A stretch of 64,000 nt of DNA, from positions 1 through 64,000 of the forward strand of contig JAABQK010000015.1 of NCBI GenBank assembly GCA_011391495.1, read 5' to 3'. This DNA comes from Hydrogenophaga sp. GTDB lineage: Bacteria; Pseudomonadota; Gammaproteobacteria; Burkholderiales; Burkholderiaceae_C. Positions 7,916 through 15,015 of the stretch are shown piece after piece. Under the pieces are notes generated by a model that did no database searches, was not told the origin of the DNA, and saw only the letters and a list, made by a program, of their open reading frames with translations. Position 1 is the first letter of the stretch. Each line of letters opens with the position of its first letter. Position numbers and translations under genes: made by a program.

Positions 7916-8398
7916 TCAGTGCTTGTGTTCCATGCCCGGCTTCATGGGCATGGTCATGGGCGCGTTGCCACCGCCGAGCGCCGTCACGGGCGCCTTGATC
8001 TCCTGGGTGAAGCGTTTCTTGGCATCGTCCTCGAACACCAGGGTGATGGGCACGCTCTCGCCGCCCTTGAGCTGCTGCTTCAGGTCCATCAGCATCACGT
8101 GGTAGCCGCCCGGCTTGAGCTCCATCGACCGGCCGGCCGCCAGGTCCAGGCCGGGAACCTGGCGCATCTTCATGATGTCGTTCTCCATCGCCATTTCGTG
8201 GATTTCCACCACGCCGGCCACCGGCGACTGGGCGGCCACCAGGCGCGCGTTGGCCGACGGCGTCAGGCGCATGAAGGCGCCGGTGGCTTTTTGTGTGGCC
8301 ACGGTGCCACGCACCCAGGCGTCTTCCACCTTGACGGTGGTTTGCGCCCAGGCGCTGGCGGTGACGGCGAGCAAGGCGGTGATGAGCAGTTTTTTCAT
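7916..8398 (-). CDS. PCuAC periplasmic copper(I) chaperone
   Basis: Delivers Cu(I) to periplasmic targets such as the CuA site of cytochrome oxidase. The 160-residue protein has a signal peptide (cleavage after AWA). It shows the exact family motif H-x10-M-x21-H-x-M at H67, M78, H100 and M102. The C-terminus adds a Met/His-rich tail (PMTMPMKPGMEHKH) that could hold further copper. It lies downstream of the SCO gene in the same cluster, the usual partnership for oxidase CuA assembly. The leader between the two genes is a 34-base pyrimidine run on the coding strand. Confidence 0.95.
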   Translation of the reverse strand: MKKLLITALLAVTASAWAQTTVKVEDAWVRGTVATQKATGAFMRLTPSANARLVAAQSPVAGVVEIHEMAMENDIMKMRQVPGLDLAAGRSMELKPGGYHVMLMDLKQQLKGGESVPITLVFEDDAKKRFTQEIKAPVTALGGGNAPMTMPMKPGMEHKH

Positions 8399-8419
8399 GA
8401 TGACTCCTGTTGAAAAAGT

Positions 8420-8453
8420 GGGGGAAAGGAAAGAAAAGGAAGAAAGGAAAAGG
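8420..8453 (-). other. 34-base polypyrimidine tract in PCuAC gene leader
   Basis: All 34 bases are purines on the given strand and pyrimidines on the transcribed leftward strand. The tract lies between the SCO stop and the PCuAC ribosome-binding site (AGGAG). It would give a U/C-rich leader of low structure. It may influence translation initiation, transcript processing or Rho access; no experimental basis is visible. Confidence 0.5.
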
Positions 8454-8460
8454 TGCGCAT

Positions 8461-9114
8461 TCAGGCCGCGCGCTCGGCCAGCAGTTGCTTCACATCGGCC
8501 GCGTAGTCATCTGCCGTCTGCTCGTGGCGCAGGGCCACGCGGATGCGGCCCTGGCGGTCGAACAGGTAGGTCAGTGCCGTGTGGTCCATGGTGTAAGTGC
8601 TGCCGGTGGGGACCTTCTTGTAATAGACGCGGAATTCGTCGGCCGCCGCCTTGATCTGCGCGGCGTCGCCATGAAGCGCCATGAAGGACGGGTCGAACGC
8701 CGCCATGTAGTCGCGCAGCAGCGCCGGCGTGTCGCGCTCCGGGTCCACGGTGACAAAGAGCAACTGCACCTGAGTGGCATCGGTGCCGAGCTGCTGCATC
8801 ACGGCCGAGGCCCGGGTCAGTGCCGTGGGACACACGTCCGGACACTGCACGAAGCCGAAGTACAGCATCACCACCTTGCCCCGGTAGTCGGACAGGCTGC
8901 GCGGCTGACCGTTGAAGTCCATCAGTGAGAAGTCGCGCCCGTACGGAGCACCGGTGATATCGATGCCTTTGAAGCTGGCGGGCTGGCCAGCCCCCAGCGG
9001 CTTGTCACAGGCTGCCAGCAGGCCGCTGCAGACGGCAGCGCCGAGCCACAGCGTGGCCGCGCGGCGGGTCGGCACCCTGGGCGCCAACGGCGAGATGGAA
9101 TCGGTACGAGGCAT
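8461..9114 (-). CDS. SCO1/SenC copper-binding thioredoxin-fold protein
   Basis: Membrane-tethered copper metallochaperone or thiol reductase for cytochrome c oxidase CuA assembly. The 217-residue protein has an N-terminal basic-hydrophobic export signal with a lipobox-like LLAAC (Cys36). The SCO copper site is complete: QCPDVCP gives C91 and C95, and the distal ligand is H178 in YTMDHTALTYL. The order DUF2946-SCO-PCuAC in one leftward transcript supports a copper-delivery unit. Because all three ligands are intact it should bind copper, unlike degenerate SCO homologues. Confidence 0.94.
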   Translation of the reverse strand: MPRTDSISPLAPRVPTRRAATLWLGAAVCSGLLAACDKPLGAGQPASFKGIDITGAPYGRDFSLMDFNGQPRSLSDYRGKVVMLYFGFVQCPDVCPTALTRASAVMQQLGTDATQVQLLFVTVDPERDTPALLRDYMAAFDPSFMALHGDAAQIKAAADEFRVYYKKVPTGSTYTMDHTALTYLFDRQGRIRVALRHEQTADDYAADVKQLLAERAA

Positions 9115-9176
9115 CGGGCCTCCTGAACATCATGGGACACACGCAGCCCCGAGGGGGTCTGCGAACCGTGGTGGTT

Positions 9177-9584
9177 TCAGGAGGCGGACGGCGGGGCGCG
9201 GGCGTGGGCGACGGCCCAGACGCCAGAGAGCGAGGCCACGTGGGAAAAGGCGGGCGGCCGATCGCTCTGGCGGGGGGTCAGCTCGATGGCGGCCATCGCC
9301 AGCGGCAGGCCAGGAGCGCCACCGTGCAGGCTGCACCAGGGGCAGTGCATCCAGCTGTCCGACATCGGGCCACCCGCATCGTGGCCGGCCTGATCGACGC
9401 CGGATGCTGCCGACGGATCGGCCTTGACCCACATCATGCCGCTGGCGCTGCAGACCTCGACCCACTGTGCGCGGTCGGAAGACGCCACCACCGTCTGCAC
9501 CACCGCGGGCGCCAGCGCGCCCAGCACCATGGCCAGCAGGGCCAGCCAGGCGGTGAAACGGCGGTGGACGCGGGAAAACGGCAT
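9177..9584 (-). CDS. DUF2946 family protein (copper-cluster paralogue C)
   Basis: First gene of the leftward copper cluster. The 135-residue protein has an N-terminal membrane segment (about 10-32), the signature VEVCSASGMMWVKA, and a Cys/His motif MHCPWCSLHGG near residues 79-89. It matches the general plan of paralogue B (HCxxC) and, more loosely, paralogue A. The C-terminal part is Pro/Ala-rich. A role in copper handling is inferred from the motif and from its position immediately upstream of the SCO gene. Confidence 0.82.
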   Translation of the reverse strand: MPFSRVHRRFTAWLALLAMVLGALAPAVVQTVVASSDRAQWVEVCSASGMMWVKADPSAASGVDQAGHDAGGPMSDSWMHCPWCSLHGGAPGLPLAMAAIELTPRQSDRPPAFSHVASLSGVWAVAHARAPPSAS

Positions 9585-9620
9585 GCAGACAGTTTATCAG
9601 CCTGCACTGATATCTGCGCG

Positions 9621-9638
9621 GGCAACACCGATGTTGCC
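9621..9638. promoter_or_regulatory. Inverted repeat between copper cluster and GST gene
   Basis: GGCAAC (9621-9626) and GTTGCC (9633-9638) are perfect complements with a 6-base spacer. They lie in the 122-base divergent region, about 37 bases upstream of the first copper-cluster start codon. Position fits an operator for the copper cluster, but the regulator is not identifiable. Confidence 0.35.
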
Positions 9639-9706
9639 TGTGCGACTGCCCCGCTCCACCCACCGCCACTACCATGGCCAGCCACCCCAACCAACGGAGA
9701 CTCCCC

Positions 9707-10369
9707 ATGCTCGCACTCTGCGGCTTCGCGGCCAGCAACTACTACAACAAGGTCAAGCTCGCCCTGCTGGAGAAAGGCGTTCCGTTCACGGAGGAACTGG
9801 TCTGGGTGGGCGAAACCGATCCGGCGGCCAGCCCCCTGGGCAAGGTGCCGTACCTCCGGACGGACGAGGGCACGTTGTGCGAGTCCACCGTGATGCTCGA
9901 ATACATCGAGGCGAAATACCCGCAACCGGCCCTGCTGCCGGCCGACCCGTTTGCCGCCGCCAAGGTGCGTGAACTGCTGCGCTACCTGGAGCTGCATCTG
10001 GAGCTGGTGGCGCGCAACCTCTACCCGGAAGCCTTTTTTGGCGGCAAGGTGAGCGACGCAGCCAAGGAAAAGACCGGCCAGCAGCTGGAGAAAAACATCG
10101 CTGCGTTCGGCCAGCTGGCCCGCTTCGCGCCCTTTGTCGCTGGCGACCGTTTCACCCTGGCGGACTGTGCGGCCGCCGTGCACCTGCCCCTGGTGGGCAG
10201 CGCCACGAAGATCATCTATGGCCGCGACTACCTGGCCGACCTGCCGGTGCGCGACTACCTCAAGCGCATCGCCGAGCGCCCGGCGGTGCAACAGGTCAAT
10301 GCCGACCGCAAGGCCAGCACCGAGCTGATGATGCAGCGCGCCAGAGCGGCGGCCGCCGCCAAGGCCTGA
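9707..10369 (+). CDS. Glutathione S-transferase family protein
   Basis: Cytoplasmic glutathione-conjugating enzyme or GST-fold protein of 220 residues. The N-terminal thioredoxin-like domain includes NYYNKVKLALLEKG, the cis-proline segment GKVPYL and the glutathione gamma-glutamyl contact ES (CESTVMLEYIE). The C-terminal all-helical domain has FTLADC, the usual N-capping motif region. CGGAGA at 9695-9700 lies just upstream of the ATG at 9707, so that start is preferred over the ATG at 9674. It is a lone gene divergent from the copper cluster; the substrate cannot be inferred. Confidence 0.9.
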   Translation: MLALCGFAASNYYNKVKLALLEKGVPFTEELVWVGETDPAASPLGKVPYLRTDEGTLCESTVMLEYIEAKYPQPALLPADPFAAAKVRELLRYLELHLELVARNLYPEAFFGGKVSDAAKEKTGQQLEKNIAAFGQLARFAPFVAGDRFTLADCAAAVHLPLVGSATKIIYGRDYLADLPVRDYLKRIAERPAVQQVNADRKASTELMMQRARAAAAAKA

Positions 10370-10479
10370 CCCGCACCGGCACACGACGCCACCACCTTCC
10401 GGGCCGGAGCGCTTGCATGGGCCCGGAGGAGCGACACAATGCAGCGCATCGCCACGCCATGCCACACAGGAACATCCAG

Positions 10480-12858
10480 ATGGCCGAATTCCAGCCCCGG
10501 GGATTGAAGGAAGCGCTGCTGGCCGCTCTGCTGCGTGCATCGCTCCAGCTGTTGCTCAAGCCCGTTTTTTCTCCCCGCTTTTCCATCGCATTCCAGCGCC
10601 GCTGGCTGGCACTGGTCGCGCGCACCACGCTGGTCCCGCGCGCGGTGGCCATCACGCCGGGCCAGGTGGGCGGCGTGCCCGGCGAGTGGCTGCGCAGCCG
10701 CACGGCCCAGCCCACGAGGCCCGGCGCGCTGCTGTACCTGCACGGCGGCGCGTACTGCGTCGGTTCACCCGCCACCCACCGCGCGCTCACCGCCCGCCTG
10801 GCCCTGGCTCTGGGTCTGCCGGTGTTTGCGCTGGACTACCGACTGGCCCCCGAACACCCTTACCCGGCAGCGCTGGGCGATGCGCTCGCCGCCTTCCGCG
10901 CACTGCGCGCACAGGGTCCGGTGCTCATCGCCGGCGACTCGGCCGGCGGCGGACTGGCGCTGACCACCGCGCTGGCCCTGCGCGACACAGGTGAGCCCGC
11001 GCCCGCCGCCCTGCTGCTGTTCTCACCCTGGGCCGACATGGTCATGCCCGAGCCCGAACCGCCCCCGGTGGCCGGCGAAGCCATGCTCAGCGCGGCCTGG
11101 GCCAAGGCCTGCGCTTCTTTCTACCTGGGCGACCTGCCCGCCGCATCCCCCCTGGCCTCGCCGCTGCGCACCGGACTGCAGGGCCTGCCGCCCACTCTCG
11201 TCCAGGCCGGCACCGACGAAATGCTCTACCCGCAGGCGCTGGCGCTGCACGAAGCCCTGCAGGCCGGGGGTGTGGCTTCCACGCTCGACATCACCCGGGG
11301 CCGCTGGCACGTGTTCCAGCTGCACGGCGGCGTGCTGCCGAGCGCCGACGCCGCCATTGCCCGCGCCGCGCGCTTCGCCCTCGCGCCACTGGCCGCGGCG
11401 ACCCCGCCCGCGCACAGCGAGCACGAGGTCGTGATCATGGGCGCGGGTGTCTCGGGCATCTGCATGGCGATCCAGCTGCAACGCGCCGGCCAGCACAACT
11501 TCGTCATCCTGGAGAAGCAGCCGGGCCTGGGCGGCACCTGGTGGGACAACACCTACCCCGGCGCCCACGTGGACGTGCCCTCCCCGGTGTATGCGTTCTC
11601 CTTTGCGCCCAATCCCGACTGGTCGCGCCGCTTTGCGGGCGCCCCCGAAATCCAGGCCTACCTGCAGCATCTGGCCGAGCGCCACGGCCTGCTGGCGCAC
11701 CTGCGCCTGGGCACGCGCCTGAGCGAAGCGCGCTTCGACGAAGCCAGCGGCCACTGGCACTTCCGGACCGAGCGCGGCGACACCTTGCGCTCGCGCTTCT
11801 TCGTCTGCAGCACCGGCCCGCTGAACCAGCCGCGCTGGCCCGACATCCCCGGCCTGGCCGGGTTCCAGGGCGAGCGCCTGCACTCGGCCCGCTGGGACGC
11901 CAGCGTGCCGCTGGACGGGCGGCGCGTGGCCGTGATCGGCACCGGCTCCACCGCCTCGCAGCTCATTCCGCCGATCGCGGCGCAGGCGGCCCAGCTGCAC
12001 GTGTTCCAGCGCACGGCCAACTGGGTGCTGCCGCGCCTGGACCGGCCCTACAACCGGCTCGACCACCTGCTGGCGCACGTGCCACCCTATGCCGCCACCG
12101 TGCGCTGGTGCTGGACGCAGGTGCTGGAGTGGGGCCGCCGTGGTTTCGACGAAGGCACGCTCGCGCGCCAAGGCATGCTCAGGACCGCGGCCGCGCACCT
12201 GCGCCGCCAGGTGCCCGACGCGGCACTGCGCACGCAGCTGACGCCCGGCTACCCACTGGGCTGCAAGCGCATCATCTACTCGAACGATTTTTATCCCGCG
12301 CTCACCCGGCCCACCGTGGAACTGGTCACCACGGCCATCGAGCGCATCACTCCCGGCGGCATCGTCACCGCCGACGGCCGCGAGCGCGCGATCGACGTGC
12401 TGGTCTGCGCCACCGGCTTCGACACGGTGCAGCTGCTGTCCTCGGTGAAGGTGACCGGTCTGCAGGGCCAGACCCTGCGCCAGGCCTGGGCCAACGGCCC
12501 CGAGGCCTACCAGGGCGTCAGCGTGGCGGGATTCCCCAACCTGTTCCTCATGCTCGGCCCCAACACCGCCACCGGCCACACATCCACCCTGCTCTACATC
12601 GAGCCCGAGGTGCAGCACGCGATCGCCTGCATGCAGGCGGTGCAGGCCGGCGGTCACCGCTGGATCAGCGTCAGACCCAAGGTCTTCGCAGAGCACAACC
12701 GCGCGCTGCAGGCGCGTCTGGGCGGATCGGTGTGGAGCCAGTGCCGCAGCTGGTACCGCATGGACAACGGGCGCATCGTCGCGCTGTTCCCCGGTTTCAC
12801 ACGCGAATACGTGCGCGCGGTGCGCGTGCCGCGACTGGGCGACTACGAGCTGGCGTGA
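10480..12858 (+). CDS. Fusion of HSL-type esterase and Baeyer-Villiger-type flavin monooxygenase
   Basis: Two enzymes in one 792-residue chain. Residues about 60-300 form an alpha/beta hydrolase of the hormone-sensitive lipase family, with oxyanion motif HGG (88-90), nucleophile S154 in GDSAGGG, D246 and H277. Residues about 315-785 form a class B flavin monooxygenase. That part has the FAD Rossmann motif GAGVSG (about 321), GGTWWDNTYPGAHVDVPS (about 351), the Baeyer-Villiger fingerprint FQGERLHSARWD (462-473) and the NADPH motif GTGSTA (about 487). A monooxygenase turning a ketone into an ester and an esterase hydrolysing it would form a logical two-step ketone-cleaving module. The ATG at 10480 is preferred for an ACAGGA site 8 bases upstream; in-frame ATGs at 10417 and 10459 are alternatives. 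Confidence 0.9.
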   Translation: MAEFQPRGLKEALLAALLRASLQLLLKPVFSPRFSIAFQRRWLALVARTTLVPRAVAITPGQVGGVPGEWLRSRTAQPTRPGALLYLHGGAYCVGSPATHRALTARLALALGLPVFALDYRLAPEHPYPAALGDALAAFRALRAQGPVLIAGDSAGGGLALTTALALRDTGEPAPAALLLFSPWADMVMPEPEPPPVAGEAMLSAAWAKACASFYLGDLPAASPLASPLRTGLQGLPPTLVQAGTDEMLYPQALALHEALQAGGVASTLDITRGRWHVFQLHGGVLPSADAAIARAARFALAPLAAATPPAHSEHEVVIMGAGVSGICMAIQLQRAGQHNFVILEKQPGLGGTWWDNTYPGAHVDVPSPVYAFSFAPNPDWSRRFAGAPEIQAYLQHLAERHGLLAHLRLGTRLSEARFDEASGHWHFRTERGDTLRSRFFVCSTGPLNQPRWPDIPGLAGFQGERLHSARWDASVPLDGRRVAVIGTGSTASQLIPPIAAQAAQLHVFQRTANWVLPRLDRPYNRLDHLLAHVPPYAATVRWCWTQVLEWGRRGFDEGTLARQGMLRTAAAHLRRQVPDAALRTQLTPGYPLGCKRIIYSNDFYPALTRPTVELVTTAIERITPGGIVTADGRERAIDVLVCATGFDTVQLLSSVKVTGLQGQTLRQAWANGPEAYQGVSVAGFPNLFLMLGPNTATGHTSTLLYIEPEVQHAIACMQAVQAGGHRWISVRPKVFAEHNRALQARLGGSVWSQCRSWYRMDNGRIVALFPGFTREYVRAVRVPRLGDYELA

Positions 12859-12906
12859 GCCGTGAAGCCTTCCGGCGTAGAGTGCAAGGCACAAAGGAAA
12901 GCACGC

Positions 12907-13869
12907 ATGGAATACAAAGACTATTACAGGGTCATGGGGGTGGAGCGCACGGCGACCCAGGATCAGATCAAGACCGCGCACCGCAAACTCGCGCGCAAAT
13001 ACCACCCCGATGTGAGCAAAGAGGCCGACGCCGAGGCGAAGTTCAAGGAGGTCGGCGAAGCCTATGAGGTGCTCAGGGACCCGGAGAAGCGCGCTGCCTA
13101 CGACCGCTTGGGCGCAGATTGGAAAAGCGGGCAGGACTTCCGGCCGCCCCCGGGCTGGAACGCCGGTTTTGAAACCGGTGGCCGGGGCTTCCCGGACGAC
13201 GATGGCGCAGACCACAGCGACTTTTTCGAAACCCTGTTTCGCCAGGCCCGCAGCGGGCAGGCCGGTCGCCATGGCGCCGGCCAGGGCTTTCACGCGCACG
13301 GGCAGGACCGCCACGCCCGGATCCAGATCACGCTGGAGGAGGCCTACCACGGCGCTACCCGCAAGCTCGTGCTGCAGGTGCCCGAGACCGACGCCCAGGG
13401 TCATGTGGTGCTGCGCGAACACCCGATCGAATTTTCCGTCCCGCCTGGCGTGCGCGCCGGCCAGCGCATCCGTCTGGCCGGGCAGGGCGGTCCGGGCATC
13501 GGCCAGGGTCAGCCCGGCGACCTGTTCCTCGAAGTCGAATTCCAGTCCCACAGGCACTACCGGGTGGACCAGCACGACGTCTACCTGGATCTGCCGCTGG
13601 CACCCTGGGAAGCGGCGCTGGGTGCCGACATCCAGGTGCCCACCCCGAGCGGAAGGGTGGAACTCAAGGTGCCGGCTGGCTCCAGCGAAGGCCGCAAGCT
13701 GCGGCTCAAGGGGCGCGGCATTCCGGGCAAGACACCGGGCGACCTGTACTTCGTGCTGAAGATCGCGCTGCCGCCAGCCACCACCGAAGCCGACCAGGCC
13801 TTTTACCGCGGCATGGCCGACCGGTTCAAGTCCTTCAACCCGAGAACCTCGCTGGGAGCTGCGTCATGA
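12907..13869 (+). CDS. cbpA: Curved-DNA-binding protein / DnaJ-class co-chaperone CbpA
   Basis: J-domain co-chaperone of 320 residues. The J domain occupies residues 1-70 with the HPD motif at 33-35 (KYHPDVSKEA), which stimulates Hsp70 ATPase. A Gly/Phe-rich linker (about 75-125) follows, then two substrate-binding beta domains typical of class II DnaJ proteins without a zinc finger. The length matches CbpA. AAAGGAAAG stands before the ATG at 12907. Its stop overlaps the start of the next gene (ATGA), a modulator of CbpM type, which supports CbpA rather than DnaJ itself. Confidence 0.93.
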   Translation: MEYKDYYRVMGVERTATQDQIKTAHRKLARKYHPDVSKEADAEAKFKEVGEAYEVLRDPEKRAAYDRLGADWKSGQDFRPPPGWNAGFETGGRGFPDDDGADHSDFFETLFRQARSGQAGRHGAGQGFHAHGQDRHARIQITLEEAYHGATRKLVLQVPETDAQGHVVLREHPIEFSVPPGVRAGQRIRLAGQGGPGIGQGQPGDLFLEVEFQSHRHYRVDQHDVYLDLPLAPWEAALGADIQVPTPSGRVELKVPAGSSEGRKLRLKGRGIPGKTPGDLYFVLKIALPPATTEADQAFYRGMADRFKSFNPRTSLGAAS

Positions 13870-14198
13870 GCGATGCCCATACCCCATGGAATGCCCGTCT
13901 GCCGGTCCAGCCAGGCGGGTTGACGCTCGACGAGCTGTGCCGGGTCTGCGCGGTGCAGACCGGCTTTGTGCTGGCCCTGCTGGACGAGGGCGTGATCGAA
14001 CCGCAGGCGGGGCAAGCGCCCGAGAGCTGGCGTTTCACCGAGACACAGGTGCGCCACGTCACGTTGGCGTGGCGCCTGCAGCGCGACCTGGGCGTCAACC
14101 TCGCCGGCGCGGCGCTGGCCGTGCAACTGCTCGACGAAATGCAAGCCCTGCGCGCTCAACTCGCAGCCAGCATCCCGGCAGCTGACGACCTGGCTTGA
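13866..14198 (+). CDS. cbpM: CbpM-like chaperone modulator (MerR-like)
   Basis: A 110-residue protein overlapping cbpA by four bases, so the pair is translationally coupled. It has a MerR-type helix-turn-helix-like N-terminal region (LTLDELCRVCAVQTGFVLALLDEGVIEP) and a helical C-terminus (LAVQLLDEMQALRAQL). In the known system CbpM binds the J domain of CbpA and blocks its interaction with DnaK and DNA. Gene order and size match. Confidence 0.88.
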   Translation: MSDAHTPWNARLPVQPGGLTLDELCRVCAVQTGFVLALLDEGVIEPQAGQAPESWRFTETQVRHVTLAWRLQRDLGVNLAGAALAVQLLDEMQALRAQLAASIPAADDLA

Positions 14199-14202
14199 AC
14201 GC

Positions 14203-14244
14203 CCGGGCACTGGAAGCCCGGCTGCGCCGATGCGCCGGCATGCC
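14203..14244. terminator. Hairpins between convergent cbpM and plsC
   Basis: CCGGGC (14203-14208) pairs with GCCCGG (14216-14221) 5 bases after the cbpM stop. A second perfect palindrome, CCGGCATGCCGG, lies at 14233-14244 next to the plsC stop. There is no T-tract. The location between two convergent genes fits bidirectional transcript ends, but strength is uncertain. Confidence 0.4.
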
Positions 14245-14247
14245 GGT

Positions 14248-15015
14248 TCAGTGCCCTGCCGTGCCGGCCAGACCCAGCATCCCCGCCACCTCACCCTGCA
14301 AGGCCTGTGCCCAGGCGCGGCGGTCACGGCCTTCGGCCTCTTGCGCCTGGCCATAGGTCACCACCGCCTGCAGGCCGCTGGCGCGCAACGTGGACCAGAT
14401 CGACTCCATCAAGGTCGTGTCACCGATGAACAGCGGGGCGTCGCTGCGCCCGCCGGTGGCACCGTCCACAAAGGCCAGTGCCACCGGCATGACCGGCGCA
14501 TGAGCCGAAATGGCGGCCTGCACGAGGTTGGCATGGAAGGGCAGCAGCTGGCGGCCGTCCCCCGTGGTGCCTTCGGGAAAGACCGCCAGGGTGTCGTGTG
14601 CCCGCAGACGCTCGGCCATCTGGTGCACCACGCGCATGGCGTCGCGCCGGCTTTCCCGTTCGATGTAGAGCGTGCCTGCGCCGGTGATGAGCGCGCCCAG
14701 CACCGGCCAGTGCCTGACATCGGATTTGGAGACAAAACGTGCGGGCTGGGCCGCATTCATGACCACGATGTCGAGCCACGAGATGTGGTTGGCCACCAGC
14801 AGCACCGGACCGCGCTCGGGCGGCGTGCCGCGCACCACCAGTTCCACGCCCATGATGCGCAGCATCTGCCGCGACCACTCGCGCACCAGCAGCGCGCACT
14901 CGTCGGGTTTCAGACGGCCGAACTCGCTGCGGATGATCCACAACCCGCGCAGCACATGACCCACCGCGCGAACCGCCCGCCAGCAAGCCTTGAGCCGGGA
15001 CGTGCGGGCGCTCAC
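14248..15015 (-). CDS. 1-acyl-sn-glycerol-3-phosphate acyltransferase-type protein (PlsC family)
   Basis: Membrane-associated phospholipid-synthesis acyltransferase, 255 residues. It has the NHxxxxD catalytic motif in NHISWLDI and the acceptor-binding motif in FPEGTTGDG. An N-terminal amphipathic or membrane segment is present. It is the last gene of the yqgE-pyr cluster. The GTG start at 15015 overlaps the TGA of the upstream dihydroorotase-like gene (GTGA). No ATG occurs nearby in frame, and the GTG gives a normal family N-terminus. Exact lysophospholipid substrate is inferred from the family. Confidence 0.88.
   Translation of the reverse strand: MSARTSRLKACWRAVRAVGHVLRGLWIIRSEFGRLKPDECALLVREWSRQMLRIMGVELVVRGTPPERGPVLLVANHISWLDIVVMNAAQPARFVSKSDVRHWPVLGALITGAGTLYIERESRRDAMRVVHQMAERLRAHDTLAVFPEGTTGDGRQLLPFHANLVQAAISAHAPVMPVALAFVDGATGGRSDAPLFIGDTTLMESIWSTLRASGLQAVVTYGQAQEAEGRDRRAWAQALQGEVAGMLGLAGTAGH

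Noticed and set aside
11023-13575. 850-codon open frame on the minus strand opposite the fusion enzyme and cbpA
   Set aside because: It lies antisense to two well-recognised genes. Its translation is low-complexity His/Gly/Val/Ala-rich, the usual artefact of high-GC codon bias.
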